From: an uncultured Bacteroidota bacterium
GTDB lineage: Bacteria; Bacteroidota; Bacteroidia; Bacteroidales; UBA12481
Direction of reading: 5' to 3'
Length of the DNA: 64,000 nucleotides
Assembly (NCBI GenBank): GCA_903851365.1
Contig: CAINOB010000062.1
Span: 62,001-126,000, forward strand
Position numbers and translations under genes: made by a program. The notes below the pieces were generated by a model, which saw only the letters and a program-made list of their open reading frames with translations, was not told the origin of the DNA and did not search any database. Positions within the stretch are counted from its first letter, which is position 1; each line of letters starts with the position of its first letter. Of this stretch, positions 25,163 to 33,832 are shown piece by piece.

Positions 25163-27322
25163 TCAATTCCTGATCCAACCTAACGGGGCAGCCGGAACAC
25201 CCTCAAAAGCAATTTTCGCTTTACCATCGGCAGTAGTGATGATAATCGGTGACAAGGATCGTGACAGTAATCCTAAAGGATCTGGCGGTGGTGGATTGTT
25301 GGAATTAGAATTAGTTGGATCCGTTGATATTGTGGTAACAATTTTACTCGCTCCGGGCTCATACATTCCCTGACCCAAACATAGAGCTGCCTCCTGGTCG
25401 AGCGAGTTCAATTTCTCATTTAAAACTGTGAGAACTGTATACTCATGACTGGCTCTGGCCCGATCGCCCCCGGCAATCGCATCCTGCAGGTCCCCGAAGC
25501 GCTGATTAACAGTAGTTGTCGTAGCGTTGACTTCCGTCAGTTTCCGGTTTAAACAATTCACCCTCAAAATATCCTTATCGCGGCGAGCCTCACTTAACAT
25601 CTTCGATAACGTTGTGGCCAGCTGGGTTCCTTGCCTGTCAATGGCTTTTGCTTGTGCGACCATTTCCTCACTGGTGAGGACGGGTAGGCTAACGGATATG
25701 GGGTCACCACTTTTTAACGGCTCTACTCCGCCGGTCCGAGTAATAGTGAAAAGGTGCTTTTTTCCATCAACTTCCACCACCTTGGGAGTTTCAGGCTCCC
25801 ATTTCCCGTCTTTTGAAACCTGCGATTCGTAGTTGCCTGCACTCATCAGGATGGTCATCCAGCCGCCGGTACCGGTGGTTATCATCCTCCACTGGGTGCT
25901 ACCGGATTCCCGGAATCGGAACGTAACATTCTCGCCATATACCGACTTATTATCTGAGGCCAATGTATAAGATAATAATCCATGAAGAATGGTGAATTCA
26001 TCAACTACCGCCAGGTTGAAATCCACCTGGGTGGTTTCAGAACCTGTGATTTTTATTGTTTTTGGCTGCGGAAGCGTAAATATCGATTTCGTCCATGGAT
26101 TCCTGAAATTCAAGGCTACCGAATAAGTGCCTTCAGGAAGGGTGGTTGAAGCCTGGCTGTTGCCTTCATTAGATGTAAAAACAACAATTGGATCGATTCC
26201 CCTATCAGCCGGGGTGGTAATTTCAATTTTAAAATCAGCCTCACTTAAGCTAAAATTGTACGTTAAGAGCAAAGCATCATAATCAGTTGACCTGATATTG
26301 ATTTGCACATTGCTCGGCTTGGCTGTCAGGCCGAGGCCCCAGGTTGAGAGGTGTTGCAACCCAACTTTCAGGCTGGCGGTGTCATAAGTTGCTTCTCCTT
26401 CACTCTGCCATCTCCCGTTTTCAGGATCGAAACTGATCAGTTTCAGCCTGTCGCCTGCCTCAATTGTGCGTTGAGCCAGCGGATTATACATTTGTGGATT
26501 TACTGGCAATGTTAGTCCGATTAAGCCCGAACCCACCTGACTGGCAACATTTCCCTGTTTATCTTTTATTTCGATATCAATCCAGGCTCCGGGGACCATA
26601 AAAACATCCTCAACCGTTCCATCAGCCTGTTTGAAATTTCCGTTGATCCCGCCGGGAAACAGGTCACATGAATTTACCACCCTTGTGTCATAGAGCCGGG
26701 CTTCGAGCGAAAGGGGACCTTCGAGAGGGGTTCCCGCTGCTGTCCGGAGAACAACACCTTCGGCCAGCTCGATTTTCGCGCCATTGGTTCCAATGGGCTG
26801 TTCAACCGAAGAGTTTATTTTCCCACTTGTGGCACCTGCAAAATCATCCACCTTAACAGATGTGACCCCGCCCGGCAGGTCATCGGTTTTTACCATGGTT
26901 ACATAGATCCGGTGCTTGCCTTCATTTGTGATCCGGATCTGCCTGGTTGCAGGCAGGTATCCGGGGCAGACAGCCTGGAGCACCAGCTGCACCGGTTGAT
27001 CAATTGAAGGTACTTTTGCATAAGGATCAAGATTGAATTCAATGGTTCCTGTTGCCGTGGAAAATTGATTCTTTCGCTTACCTCCCGGGGTCATGGTCAG
27101 TGACTGGTCGGATCCTGCAAAGGCAACCGCTATTTTATCCACCCCGGCCGGGGTCACCATTTCACCGGTGGAGGCATCTTCAAAAATAACGGTTATATAG
27201 GTTTTCATGAAATTATTGGACAAGCCAAGCTCAAGATCGTTAAAACTGTATTCGTCTTTCTGGCAACCTGCATTAAACAGAATCATGCCAGACAATGCAA
27301 GGATTGGAAATACTTTTTTCAT
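25163..27322 (-). CDS. Large beta-rich surface lipoprotein, cassette 2
   Basis: A 719-residue paralogue of the gene at 22145 (start ATG 27322 with signal MKKVFPILALSGMILFNAGC). The same domain order holds: VTVIFEDASTGEMVTPAGVD-like modules, SLTMTPGGKRKNQFSTATGT, LKSGDPISVSLPVLTSEEM, then a helical region and a closing IITTADGKAKIAFEGVPAAP. The frame extends 18 codons upstream to 27376 but that part overlaps the barrel stop region and lacks signal-peptide character. It follows the barrel-2 gene by 11 bp. Family unknown. Confidence 0.85.
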   Translation of the reverse strand: MKKVFPILALSGMILFNAGCQKDEYSFNDLELGLSNNFMKTYITVIFEDASTGEMVTPAGVDKIAVAFAGSDQSLTMTPGGKRKNQFSTATGTIEFNLDPYAKVPSIDQPVQLVLQAVCPGYLPATRQIRITNEGKHRIYVTMVKTDDLPGGVTSVKVDDFAGATSGKINSSVEQPIGTNGAKIELAEGVVLRTAAGTPLEGPLSLEARLYDTRVVNSCDLFPGGINGNFKQADGTVEDVFMVPGAWIDIEIKDKQGNVASQVGSGLIGLTLPVNPQMYNPLAQRTIEAGDRLKLISFDPENGRWQSEGEATYDTASLKVGLQHLSTWGLGLTAKPSNVQINIRSTDYDALLLTYNFSLSEADFKIEITTPADRGIDPIVVFTSNEGNSQASTTLPEGTYSVALNFRNPWTKSIFTLPQPKTIKITGSETTQVDFNLAVVDEFTILHGLLSYTLASDNKSVYGENVTFRFRESGSTQWRMITTGTGGWMTILMSAGNYESQVSKDGKWEPETPKVVEVDGKKHLFTITRTGGVEPLKSGDPISVSLPVLTSEEMVAQAKAIDRQGTQLATTLSKMLSEARRDKDILRVNCLNRKLTEVNATTTTVNQRFGDLQDAIAGGDRARASHEYTVLTVLNEKLNSLDQEAALCLGQGMYEPGASKIVTTISTDPTNSNSNNPPPPDPLGLLSRSLSPIIITTADGKAKIAFEGVPAAPLGWIRN

Positions 27323-27333
27323 GATGGATTGGA

Positions 27334-28044
27334 TTAAAGGATTCGATATGACAGTTCGATATTCAGCATTGGCCACCAGGTATATGGCGCAATTATTTTG
27401 CTGATAACCATAATATTCTTTTCACTGGCAGTCGGGGTGAGCATCCCGTTGCCCATCAGAATAGCTTGGGGAGTTGAATGATAAAAAGCACCAAGTTCCA
27501 CCGAAAGACCTAATTTTTTTGATCGGTTCAGCGTATGACCGAAGCCGATCCCGGCATACGGAGATACTGACCATGATGGATAGAGTAAAATTTCAAGATG
27601 ACCAACATCTTCCGGTTTAACCTGAAGATCTTCAAAAGGAAGAGACCCATTTGCCCCGGCCGCTATTAACAAGCTCGTTCGGTCGGTAGCTGCTCCCAAT
27701 GTCAGGTGAAACCCATCCGAAAGGTTATAATTGACCTTAACCTGGCCCCCCCCGGTATGCAGTCTGCCTTTCAGTGCCAGACTGCTTCCCTGGATGTCCA
27801 TGTTCCGGTTAACGTTAAGGTCCATGATACTGTACCCTGCCCGCACATCGAATTTAGGGCCAAGCCCTTTAATGACTTCCCCTCCGATTCCAAAGGTGGA
27901 CAATTGAAGGCCAACTCCCCACTGACTGGTCAGGAGATTTTTTTTGGCGGGATCCTGACTACTTTGTGCTTGCCCTGAACTGGTAAAAAGTCCTAAAGCA
28001 AGCAATATCCCCGCACCGCGTAAAAGACATGTTTTTGTTTGCAT
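27334..28044 (-). CDS. Predicted outer-membrane beta-barrel protein, cassette 2
   Basis: A 236-residue paralogue of the gene at 24301 with the same signal-peptide and barrel features (AGILLALGLFTSSGQAQ; WGVGLQLSTFGIGGEVIKGL; SYRIL at the end). It differs mostly in the first third and middle (HTGGGQVKVNYNLSDGFHLT versus HTGG/IKVNFNPVRWFHLT). A run of eight C (27746-27753) in its coding strand complement encodes the Gly-Gly-Gly there and is absent from the other copy. A 67-bp block (27828-27894) is identical in both. Confidence 0.8.
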   Translation of the reverse strand: MQTKTCLLRGAGILLALGLFTSSGQAQSSQDPAKKNLLTSQWGVGLQLSTFGIGGEVIKGLGPKFDVRAGYSIMDLNVNRNMDIQGSSLALKGRLHTGGGQVKVNYNLSDGFHLTLGAATDRTSLLIAAGANGSLPFEDLQVKPEDVGHLEILLYPSWSVSPYAGIGFGHTLNRSKKLGLSVELGAFYHSTPQAILMGNGMLTPTASEKNIMVISKIIAPYTWWPMLNIELSYRIL

Positions 28045-28068
28045 GGGTTTACCCTTTATAAAAAATGG

Positions 28069-28112
28069 TTGTTATACCACTTATAACAAGCTGATTAGAA
28101 TTTTGTTCACCC
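28069..28112 (-). promoter_or_regulatory. Conserved upstream region of cassette 2
   Basis: Perfect inverted repeat TTGTTATA-ccact-TATAACAA (28069-28089) and a box at 28087-28112 that matches the one upstream of cassette 1 at 20 of 25 positions. Confidence 0.5.
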
Positions 28113-28131
28113 AGGTCGTTTTAAAATGCAA

Positions 28132-28161
28132 AAAGCCCTTGAAACGAATTTCAAGGGCTTT
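28132..28161 (-). terminator. Rho-independent terminator after the DUF-like secreted gene
   Basis: AAAGCCCTTGAAA and TTTCAAGGGCTTT with loop CGAA; read on the minus strand it is followed by TTTTTGC. It lies 35 bp beyond the stop at 28197. Confidence 0.85.
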
Positions 28162-28196
28162 CGGCTCTATTTCCCTGCATCCATGGCAGGATAATA

Positions 28197-29123
28197 TTAT
28201 TTCCTGGTTATTTTATCCGTTGCTCTAACGGTCATCGGAATTGACATTGGTGAAGGTAATTGCGGTCCGTCGATAGCCACAGTTCCGGATATTGAAGTTA
28301 CACCCTCGACTGTTGCAGCGAGGCCGGTAACTGCATCAAGCATCACCTTACCCTCTTTAGCGCCCACCAGTTCAAAAGTCATTTTCATTCCTTGTATTTC
28401 CATCGGGGCAGCATCGGGATCCACTGAAATCTGTCCGGTTACTTTTAGCTCGTTGGTTTCTTTAGTAGAATTAACGAGTTCATATTTCGATTTAACCTTC
28501 ATTGATATCATCTGATTGATCTTGACTTCTACATCCCACGGCTTCTTCATTTCTGCTCCGCCATCGGGATAAGGAATAAATACGCTCTCCAGCATTTTCT
28601 GAAATCCCTCGGGACCGGCCAATGACCCGGCTGCTCCGCCCATGCCCATAGTGGCGGCACTCTGCTCAGCAACAATTTTATCGACTTTTTCAACCAATCC
28701 ATCCGGAGCTTTAAGATTGGTAACTTTGCCCAATGGGGACAAAGTGAAAGTGTAAAACTGATTTAATCCAATGGTTGCAATTTTAGCATACTCAGGAACT
28801 ACCGTGTCGGTTACTGAGTTGAATTTCATTTCACCCATCGGGGAGGTGGTTGACATTGCGTAGGAAACCAGGCCAGCTTTCATATTCATATCGCCGGTTG
28901 GAGTTACATCAATCACCTTATAACCATAGGTGGAAGTGGTGGATGAAGAAGTACTCTGACTTTGGCCCATGACTTCCTGACTGGATTCCTGGGACATAGC
29001 ATTTTCGTACTTGAACTCATCACCGGCTTTAAGCTGGTATTTCAGATTCACTTTTTTAGCTTCAGCCTGCATGCCTACTGAGAGTATCAGGGCAGCAATA
29101 AACAGAATACGATTGGGTTTCAT
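28197..29123 (-). CDS. Secreted protein of unknown family (DUF6263-like)
   Basis: A 308-residue protein from ATG 29123 (signal MKPNRILFIAALILSVGMQA with AEA cleavage). The body is beta-strand rich and typical of exported 'lipid-transport-like' shells: VNLKYQLKAGDEFKYENAMS, a Gly/Ala-rich loop (AATMGMGGAAGSLAGPEG) and KYELVNSTKETNELKVTGQI. It resembles DUF6263-type secreted proteins but I am not certain. A longer frame from 29360 is excluded because its start overlaps tRNA-Thr. The gene ends before a terminator and may be monocistronic. Confidence 0.75.
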   Translation of the reverse strand: MKPNRILFIAALILSVGMQAEAKKVNLKYQLKAGDEFKYENAMSQESSQEVMGQSQSTSSSTTSTYGYKVIDVTPTGDMNMKAGLVSYAMSTTSPMGEMKFNSVTDTVVPEYAKIATIGLNQFYTFTLSPLGKVTNLKAPDGLVEKVDKIVAEQSAATMGMGGAAGSLAGPEGFQKMLESVFIPYPDGGAEMKKPWDVEVKINQMISMKVKSKYELVNSTKETNELKVTGQISVDPDAAPMEIQGMKMTFELVGAKEGKVMLDAVTGLAATVEGVTSISGTVAIDGPQLPSPMSIPMTVRATDKITRK

Positions 29124-29156
29124 TTTGGTGGTATTAAATTCTGCGAGCGAAATTAT

Positions 29157-29190
29157 AAAAAAACCGGCAGGAATTAGATTTCTGCCGGTT
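29157..29190 (-). terminator. Rho-independent terminator of tRNA-Thr
   Basis: AACCGGCAG and CTGCCGGTT pair across an 11-base loop and are followed on the minus strand by seven T residues, immediately downstream of tRNA-Thr. Confidence 0.85.
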
Positions 29191-29199
29191 ATTCTGATG

Positions 29200-29270
29200 A
29201 GCCATGACCGGGAATCGAACCCGGAATTGCGGTTTACGAAACCGCTGTTATACCATTTAACTATCTTGGC
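29200..29270 (-). tRNA. tRNA-Thr (CGT)
   Basis: Minus strand folds as GCCAAGA/TCATGGC acceptor (one mismatch, A5:A68), D-arm GTTA/TAAC, anticodon stem GCGGT/ACCGC with loop TTCGTAA (anticodon CGT at 29236-29238, reading ACG) and T-arm CCGGG/CCCGG around TTCGATT. CCA is not encoded. Promoter-like TATCTTCG lies upstream and a terminator lies downstream. Confidence 0.9.
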
Positions 29271-29283
29271 GATATTGAGGCTG

Positions 29284-29291
29284 CGAAGATA
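29284..29291 (-). promoter_or_regulatory. -7 element of tRNA-Thr promoter
   Basis: Minus-strand TATCTTCG, one mismatch to TAnnTTTG, 14 bases before the tRNA; TTGG about 19 bases upstream could be the -33 element. Confidence 0.5.
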
Positions 29292-29393
29292 GCAACGATT
29301 TTTATTTTTGCCAAGACTATTGCATTTTCCAAAAAACCAGTAATTTCGCGTAAAATCCACTACAATGAAAACAATGAATTTCGTTTTTCTTGT

Positions 29394-29425
29394 GGATGCC
29401 CCGATTAGCTTCTAACCGGGCATCC
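29394..29425 (+). promoter_or_regulatory. Hairpin in leader of MATE gene
   Basis: GGATGCCC and GGGCATCC pair across a 16-base loop, 65 bases before the MATE start and following a promoter-like TATTTTTG at 29303-29310. Function not known. Confidence 0.4.
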
Positions 29426-29489
29426 TCCCCGGCGCCGGAAACCCGGCAACTTTTCCATTTCTTTTTTGTTCAATCCACTTTCGCTATCA

Positions 29490-30893
29490 ATGAAGCAATC
29501 AATCAATATAAAACAATTACGTACCGACATATGGGAATCGATTTCGGGCACCGAGATGGATTTCACATCGGGCAGCATAGGCAGGGCAGTATTCCTGCTC
29601 TCGGTTCCAATGGTTCTCGAGATGGTTATGGAATCAATTTTCGCCATTGTCGATATTTTCTTTGTCTCCAGACTGGGTTCGCAGGCGGTGGCTACGGTCG
29701 GCATTACCGAGTCGATCATCACCCTTGTATATTCTCTCGGAAGCGGGCTGGCAGTTGCGACAACCGCACTGGTTGCCAGGCGCACAGGCGAAAAGCGTCC
29801 TGAGGAGGCCTCAAAAATCGCTTTCCAGGCTATCCTCGCCGGCATACTGGTTTCGCTGCTGATAGCCATTCCCGGTTTCCTCTGGAGCTCCGATCTGCTC
29901 CGGCTGATGGGAGGCTCAATGCAGATGCAGCGCGATTATGCCGGATATACGCGCATTATGCTGGGATTCAATGGCGTAATAATCGTTTTGTTCGTTATAA
30001 ACGCTGTATTGCGCAGTTCTGGAGATGCGGCCATGTCGCTAAGGGTGCTGGTGATCGCCAACCTCATCAACATGACCCTTGATCCTTTGCTGATCTTCGG
30101 CATCGGACCTTTCCCGGAACTTGGGATCCGGGGAGCCGCTATTGCAACGACCACCGGAAGAAGTATAGGGATTCTGTTCCAGCTTTACCTGCTTTTCAGA
30201 GGGAAACGACGGATCAAACTTGCTTTGGCTGATATTGGGTTTTACCCTCGCACTATCCTTCAGATCATTAAATTATCTCTGGGTGGAACAGGCCAGTCGC
30301 TCATAGCTACCACAAGTTGGATCGGCATGATGAGGATCATCTCAAGTTTCGGTAGCAATGTGGTTGCGGGTTATACGATAGCCTTACGGATTGTCGTATT
30401 CGGACTGCTGCCTTCGTGGGGAATCAGCAATGCCGCGTCGACACTTGTCGGACAGAACCTGGGGGCCGGACAGCCGGATCGTGCAGAGCGTTCGGTCTGG
30501 CTAACCTCAAAGATCAACACGGTGGTCCTGTCGCTGATTGGCCTGATTTTCATCCTGTTCACGGGTACTTTCATCAGGTTATTCATCAGCGATCCCGCAG
30601 TGATTGTTCCTGGTATTGAGGCATTGCGGATCATCAGCATAGGTTTTCTGGTCTATGGGCTTGGGATGGTGATGATACAGTCGTTCAACGGCGCCGGTGA
30701 TACTGTAACGCCAACGAAAGCATTTTTTGTATGCTTCTGGCTGATAGAGATCCCTTTGGCGTTAATCCTGTCGAAAATATCAGGAATGGGTCAAAGAGGG
30801 GTTTTCCTATCGATCGTCGTTGCGGAAACCTGCATGACCGTTCTGGCCTTTTTCCTGTTCAGGCAAGGTAAATGGAAGCTCAAAAAAATCTAG
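29490..30893 (+). CDS. MATE family multidrug/Na+-antiporter-type efflux protein
   Basis: A 467-residue integral membrane protein (ATG 29490) with about 12 hydrophobic helices in two homologous halves: AVFLLSVPMVLEMVMESIFA, GFNGVIIVLFVINAVLRSSG, ALRIVVFGLLPSWGISNAAS and a second-half repeat FVCFWLIEIPLALILSKISG. This is the MatE/NorM-like fold; such transporters export cationic drugs or other metabolites using Na+ or H+ gradients. The substrate cannot be deduced. Upstream lies a hairpin leader. Confidence 0.93.
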   Translation: MKQSINIKQLRTDIWESISGTEMDFTSGSIGRAVFLLSVPMVLEMVMESIFAIVDIFFVSRLGSQAVATVGITESIITLVYSLGSGLAVATTALVARRTGEKRPEEASKIAFQAILAGILVSLLIAIPGFLWSSDLLRLMGGSMQMQRDYAGYTRIMLGFNGVIIVLFVINAVLRSSGDAAMSLRVLVIANLINMTLDPLLIFGIGPFPELGIRGAAIATTTGRSIGILFQLYLLFRGKRRIKLALADIGFYPRTILQIIKLSLGGTGQSLIATTSWIGMMRIISSFGSNVVAGYTIALRIVVFGLLPSWGISNAASTLVGQNLGAGQPDRAERSVWLTSKINTVVLSLIGLIFILFTGTFIRLFISDPAVIVPGIEALRIISIGFLVYGLGMVMIQSFNGAGDTVTPTKAFFVCFWLIEIPLALILSKISGMGQRGVFLSIVVAETCMTVLAFFLFRQGKWKLKKI

Positions 30894-30911
30894 GCATTTT
30901 CAGCGGACTTG

Positions 30912-31424
30912 TTATTTCCGGGTTGCTTTAAGGATCATAACCAGTCCGCTGTCAATATCCATGATCCGGGCGGTAAAAGCAATCTCTACGCTTTTATCGT
31001 CGTAAAGGAATGCTCCATGATAGGTTGATGATTCGAAATCCCAGTATTGATAACCGGAAACCTGCACGTTACCCGGGCCAATCCATGCCTCCTGGGTGGG
31101 GATATCAAAAACGATTGCATTGCCGGCATCCTTCAGATTTATGGCCTCGAACATCACAACATTGCCATCATAAAAATCAAGGCCATCGCTATACCTGGTG
31201 CTTTTAGCCACTCTCATGGTTCCGGTTATATCTCCAACGGTTCCCTGATCACCGACATAAACCAGCTTGGAATCAACCACCTTATATACTTCAACCGTGT
31301 AGGAATATTGTCCGATGATCTGCTCGCGCAAATCGGTACTGTCTTTAGAGCAGGATGTTATCAGAAGAGATGTCGAAGCAAGCAAGAGAATGAATGGAAG
31401 TATCCTGATTTTTTTGCTTTTCAT
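30912..31424 (-). CDS. Hypothetical lipoprotein
   Basis: A 170-residue protein with lipoprotein signal (LLITSCSKDS). The body appears beta-rich: QIIGQYSYTVEVYKVVDSKL, DGNVVMFEAINLKDAG, VEIAFTARIMDIDSGLVMIL. No family recognised. It follows the 31442 gene by 17 bp on the same strand, suggesting co-expression. Role unknown. Confidence 0.75.
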   Translation of the reverse strand: MKSKKIRILPFILLLASTSLLITSCSKDSTDLREQIIGQYSYTVEVYKVVDSKLVYVGDQGTVGDITGTMRVAKSTRYSDGLDFYDGNVVMFEAINLKDAGNAIVFDIPTQEAWIGPGNVQVSGYQYWDFESSTYHGAFLYDDKSVEIAFTARIMDIDSGLVMILKATRK

Positions 31425-31441
31425 TTTTTGATTGGGTTATG

Positions 31442-32251
31442 TTAGAGTTTTCTTAATTCGGCCTGATGAAGTTCTATGGTTTGTTGCAAGCCATATCTCT
31501 CTTTCAAAACCTGTGCCAGTTCCATTCCGTTTTTGATGGCTTCTTTATCATAATTTTCCAACACGATGTATTGAAATTTTTTACCCGTTAGCCTCACTTT
31601 TATAGGCTTCTTGTAATTTTCCGCGATAAAGGCCAACGCACCGGCATCCGATCCATCGCGGAACTCGATGGTTTCCCAACGGTCACCCATATCTTCGACT
31701 TTTCGGTTCCATTCGTGACCCAGACCGATTGTATCTGTGAGGATATAATTGTCATTATCGTAAATCCGCAGGCTGGTATGATCGATCCATTCCGTACCAT
31801 AATAATGTGATACCAACCAAACATCGCCATGTTCATTTAACCCGACTTTCAGGAATGTACGGTTCCACGATGACTCAACTGTTTGCCGCTTATGCTCATA
31901 GGTCCCGGGTAGACCAGCTTCACCGGGCTTGAAGATGAAACCTTTTGATAGTGCAGCCACCTGGGGATCCAGAGCCTGAATGCGTGATTGCGACATTTCG
32001 ATGATCCCTTTATGATAATCCAGGGCGATAGCATTCTTTCTCTTCAGCGCCTTTCCGACGATCCCGTAATTATCCTTGTTCCAAACCATTATGGAATCCA
32101 GAAATTCCATGGCATTGCTTAATTCATGATTGGTAATCAATTTTTCCACACGGGCAAAATCAACCTCCGCCTTTTTCTCAGCAGTGGAGGTGCAGGAAAT
32201 CAACAAGGTGATAATCAGTATACTTCCTAAATAACCAATTGTGGTTTTCAT
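31442..32251 (-). CDS. Hypothetical lipoprotein with helical N-terminal domain
   Basis: A 269-residue protein with a lipoprotein signal (ITLLISCTST) and a helical segment in residues about 28-95, then a mixed domain (NEHGDVWLVSHYYGTEWIDH, SLRIYDNDNYILTDTIGLGH). No family recognised. It is probably transcribed with the downstream lipoprotein from a promoter at 32267. Its opposite-strand neighbour is a DUF4249 protein. Confidence 0.75.
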   Translation of the reverse strand: MKTTIGYLGSILIITLLISCTSTAEKKAEVDFARVEKLITNHELSNAMEFLDSIMVWNKDNYGIVGKALKRKNAIALDYHKGIIEMSQSRIQALDPQVAALSKGFIFKPGEAGLPGTYEHKRQTVESSWNRTFLKVGLNEHGDVWLVSHYYGTEWIDHTSLRIYDNDNYILTDTIGLGHEWNRKVEDMGDRWETIEFRDGSDAGALAFIAENYKKPIKVRLTGKKFQYIVLENYDKEAIKNGMELAQVLKERYGLQQTIELHQAELRKL

Positions 32252-32266
32252 AATTTACATTTTCCC

Positions 32267-32274
32267 CAAAAATA
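32267..32274 (-). promoter_or_regulatory. -7 promoter element of lipoprotein pair
   Basis: Minus-strand TATTTTTG, perfect TAnnTTTG, 16 bases before ATG 32251, inside a short divergent intergenic region. Confidence 0.6.
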
Positions 32275-32302
32275 CGCTAAATTGCCGCCCATTTTCACCG
32301 TC

Positions 32303-33343
32303 ATGTTTAGTCTGATAAAGAAATTCTGGCACTTTACCCTTATTTCATTCCTTTTTTGCTCCTGCGAGGTTGATTTCAATCCAAACATGGCATCAAAACC
32401 GACCCCCTTGGTTTATGGAATTATCAGCCCTCAGGACAGCCTCTACTCCATCAGGTTAACCAAAACTTATAATGGAGTTGGCAATGCCTATGATTTTGCC
32501 AAAATTCCTGATTCTATCTATTTTAAGAATGCCAGGGTATTTCTGGAAACCCGCAGTCTGAAGGGAAAACTTTTTGAGCGGGTGGAGATGACCGAAACTG
32601 TTATTAACGATCGGTTACCGGGGATTTTTGCGACAACACCGAACAGGGTATTTCAAACGGATGCTTCGAAGATTCATTTGCGGCCCGAATTTTTTGCCGC
32701 TACCGGAGATGCCTATGAGGTTAACCTGTTTGTTAAGGCCGTTATCCCGGGTTATACTGATACCGTTTCAGCCTACTCGAGGTTGCGAACAGTATCAAAA
32801 CTGACTGAACCCCGCTACCTGTATCAGAAGGTATATTTCTATAGTGAGCAACCTTTCTGGATGGAATGGTTGGACACCAATGCCGACAACTATTTTGAGA
32901 TCGTTGTGCGGATGCATTACACCGATTTTTTGTATGATGATCAGCGAGATATGGTTGCAGAATGGTCGCTGACCGGTATCAATGTCAATATGACAAGCTT
33001 TCCGGGCGGCGACCGAAAAGTTTACTCCTACTATTTCAGGCCGGAAAACTTTTATGCCCAGGTCAGCACCGCTATTGTCAAAGATCCTTTAGTGGAGGCC
33101 AGAGTTTGCCGGAATGTTGATTTCATTGTAAAATCGGCAAATCGCGAGATGGAATATTACCGGAGCGTATACGCCATATCCGACGATTATCACGGTGCCG
33201 GATACACCAACATTAAAAACGGATTTGGCTTGTTTACCACCTATTCCTCAACCGGGGTTTATGGATTGGTGCTGGGACCGCAGGAACTGGATTCCCTGGC
33301 TTCAGGGAAATATACCAGGAACCTCAAATTCAAGAATTATTAG
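32303..33343 (+). CDS. DUF4249-family lipoprotein
   Basis: A 346-residue protein from ATG 32303 (signal FTLISFLFCSCEVD, lipidated cysteine about residue 20). The opening PTPLVYGIISPQDSLYSIRL is characteristic of DUF4249. The body alternates short strands (EFFAATGDAYEVNLFVKAVI, RMHYTDFLYDDQRDMVAEWS). DUF4249 proteins are usually partners of TonB-dependent receptors, which are not next to it here. It is divergent from a lipoprotein pair. Confidence 0.82.
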   Translation: MFSLIKKFWHFTLISFLFCSCEVDFNPNMASKPTPLVYGIISPQDSLYSIRLTKTYNGVGNAYDFAKIPDSIYFKNARVFLETRSLKGKLFERVEMTETVINDRLPGIFATTPNRVFQTDASKIHLRPEFFAATGDAYEVNLFVKAVIPGYTDTVSAYSRLRTVSKLTEPRYLYQKVYFYSEQPFWMEWLDTNADNYFEIVVRMHYTDFLYDDQRDMVAEWSLTGINVNMTSFPGGDRKVYSYYFRPENFYAQVSTAIVKDPLVEARVCRNVDFIVKSANREMEYYRSVYAISDDYHGAGYTNIKNGFGLFTTYSSTGVYGLVLGPQELDSLASGKYTRNLKFKNY

Positions 33344-33344
33344 G

Positions 33345-33392
33345 ACAATGTGCTAATAAGCAAATTAGTTAATTTGCTAATGAAAGAAATTA
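33345..33392. repeat. AT-rich degenerate repeat of the AATTTGCTAAT type
   Basis: Units like GCTAATAAGCAAATTAG and TTAATTTGCTAATG form short inverted copies between convergent genes. Similar TTTGG/AATTCGG text is at 47559-47597. Confidence 0.5.
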
Positions 33393-33393
33393 G

Positions 33394-33828
33394 CTACTTG
33401 ACTACCATGCACTTACTAATCTTTACGTCGGTAAGCATGCCATCGCAGCGGCCCTTGATGGTGACTGACTGACCTTCGGTTAGTGCAGCAATTTCACCTT
33501 TCTGTTTCACAGCTTCCAGACTATCGATTGTACAGGTTACACCCATCATGGGATCCACCAGTGTGACGGTGACATTACCATTGCCATCTTTCTCAACCGA
33601 AACAATATTGGATTTGAGCAGAAGGATTTTTCCGCCATACTTTTCAGTGGCTGCTTTTTCACTTACGCTGAAAGCTGCAAAAAGGGAATCTGCACTGATC
33701 ACAAAATCAGCCTTCATTTTCTCGATGGGCTTTTCCTTGCGCATGAAACCATACCAGTAAGTAAACCCTGCCACAGCAATCATCAGTAACACTGCGATAC
33801 CGGCAAGCCGCCAAATCTTCTTTTTCAT
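33394..33828 (-). CDS. OB-fold (tRNA_anti-like) membrane-anchored protein
   Basis: A 144-residue protein with an N-terminal membrane helix (LAGIAVLLMIAVAGFTYW) and a C-terminal OB-fold of the tRNA_anti-like type: GGKILLLKSNIVSVEKDGNG, VTLVDPMMGVTCTIDSL and SVTIKGRCDGMLTDVKIS. Such domains are found in small periplasmic or membrane-anchored proteins. Last of four genes reading leftward from a cytochrome-containing group. Function unknown. Confidence 0.78.
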   Translation of the reverse strand: MKKKIWRLAGIAVLLMIAVAGFTYWYGFMRKEKPIEKMKADFVISADSLFAAFSVSEKAATEKYGGKILLLKSNIVSVEKDGNGNVTVTLVDPMMGVTCTIDSLEAVKQKGEIAALTEGQSVTIKGRCDGMLTDVKISKCMVVK

Positions 33829-33832
33829 GCCT

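Noticed and set aside
29124-29360. Upstream extension of the secreted protein at 28197
   Set aside because: It reads through tRNA-Thr and its terminator; the signal peptide starts at 29123.
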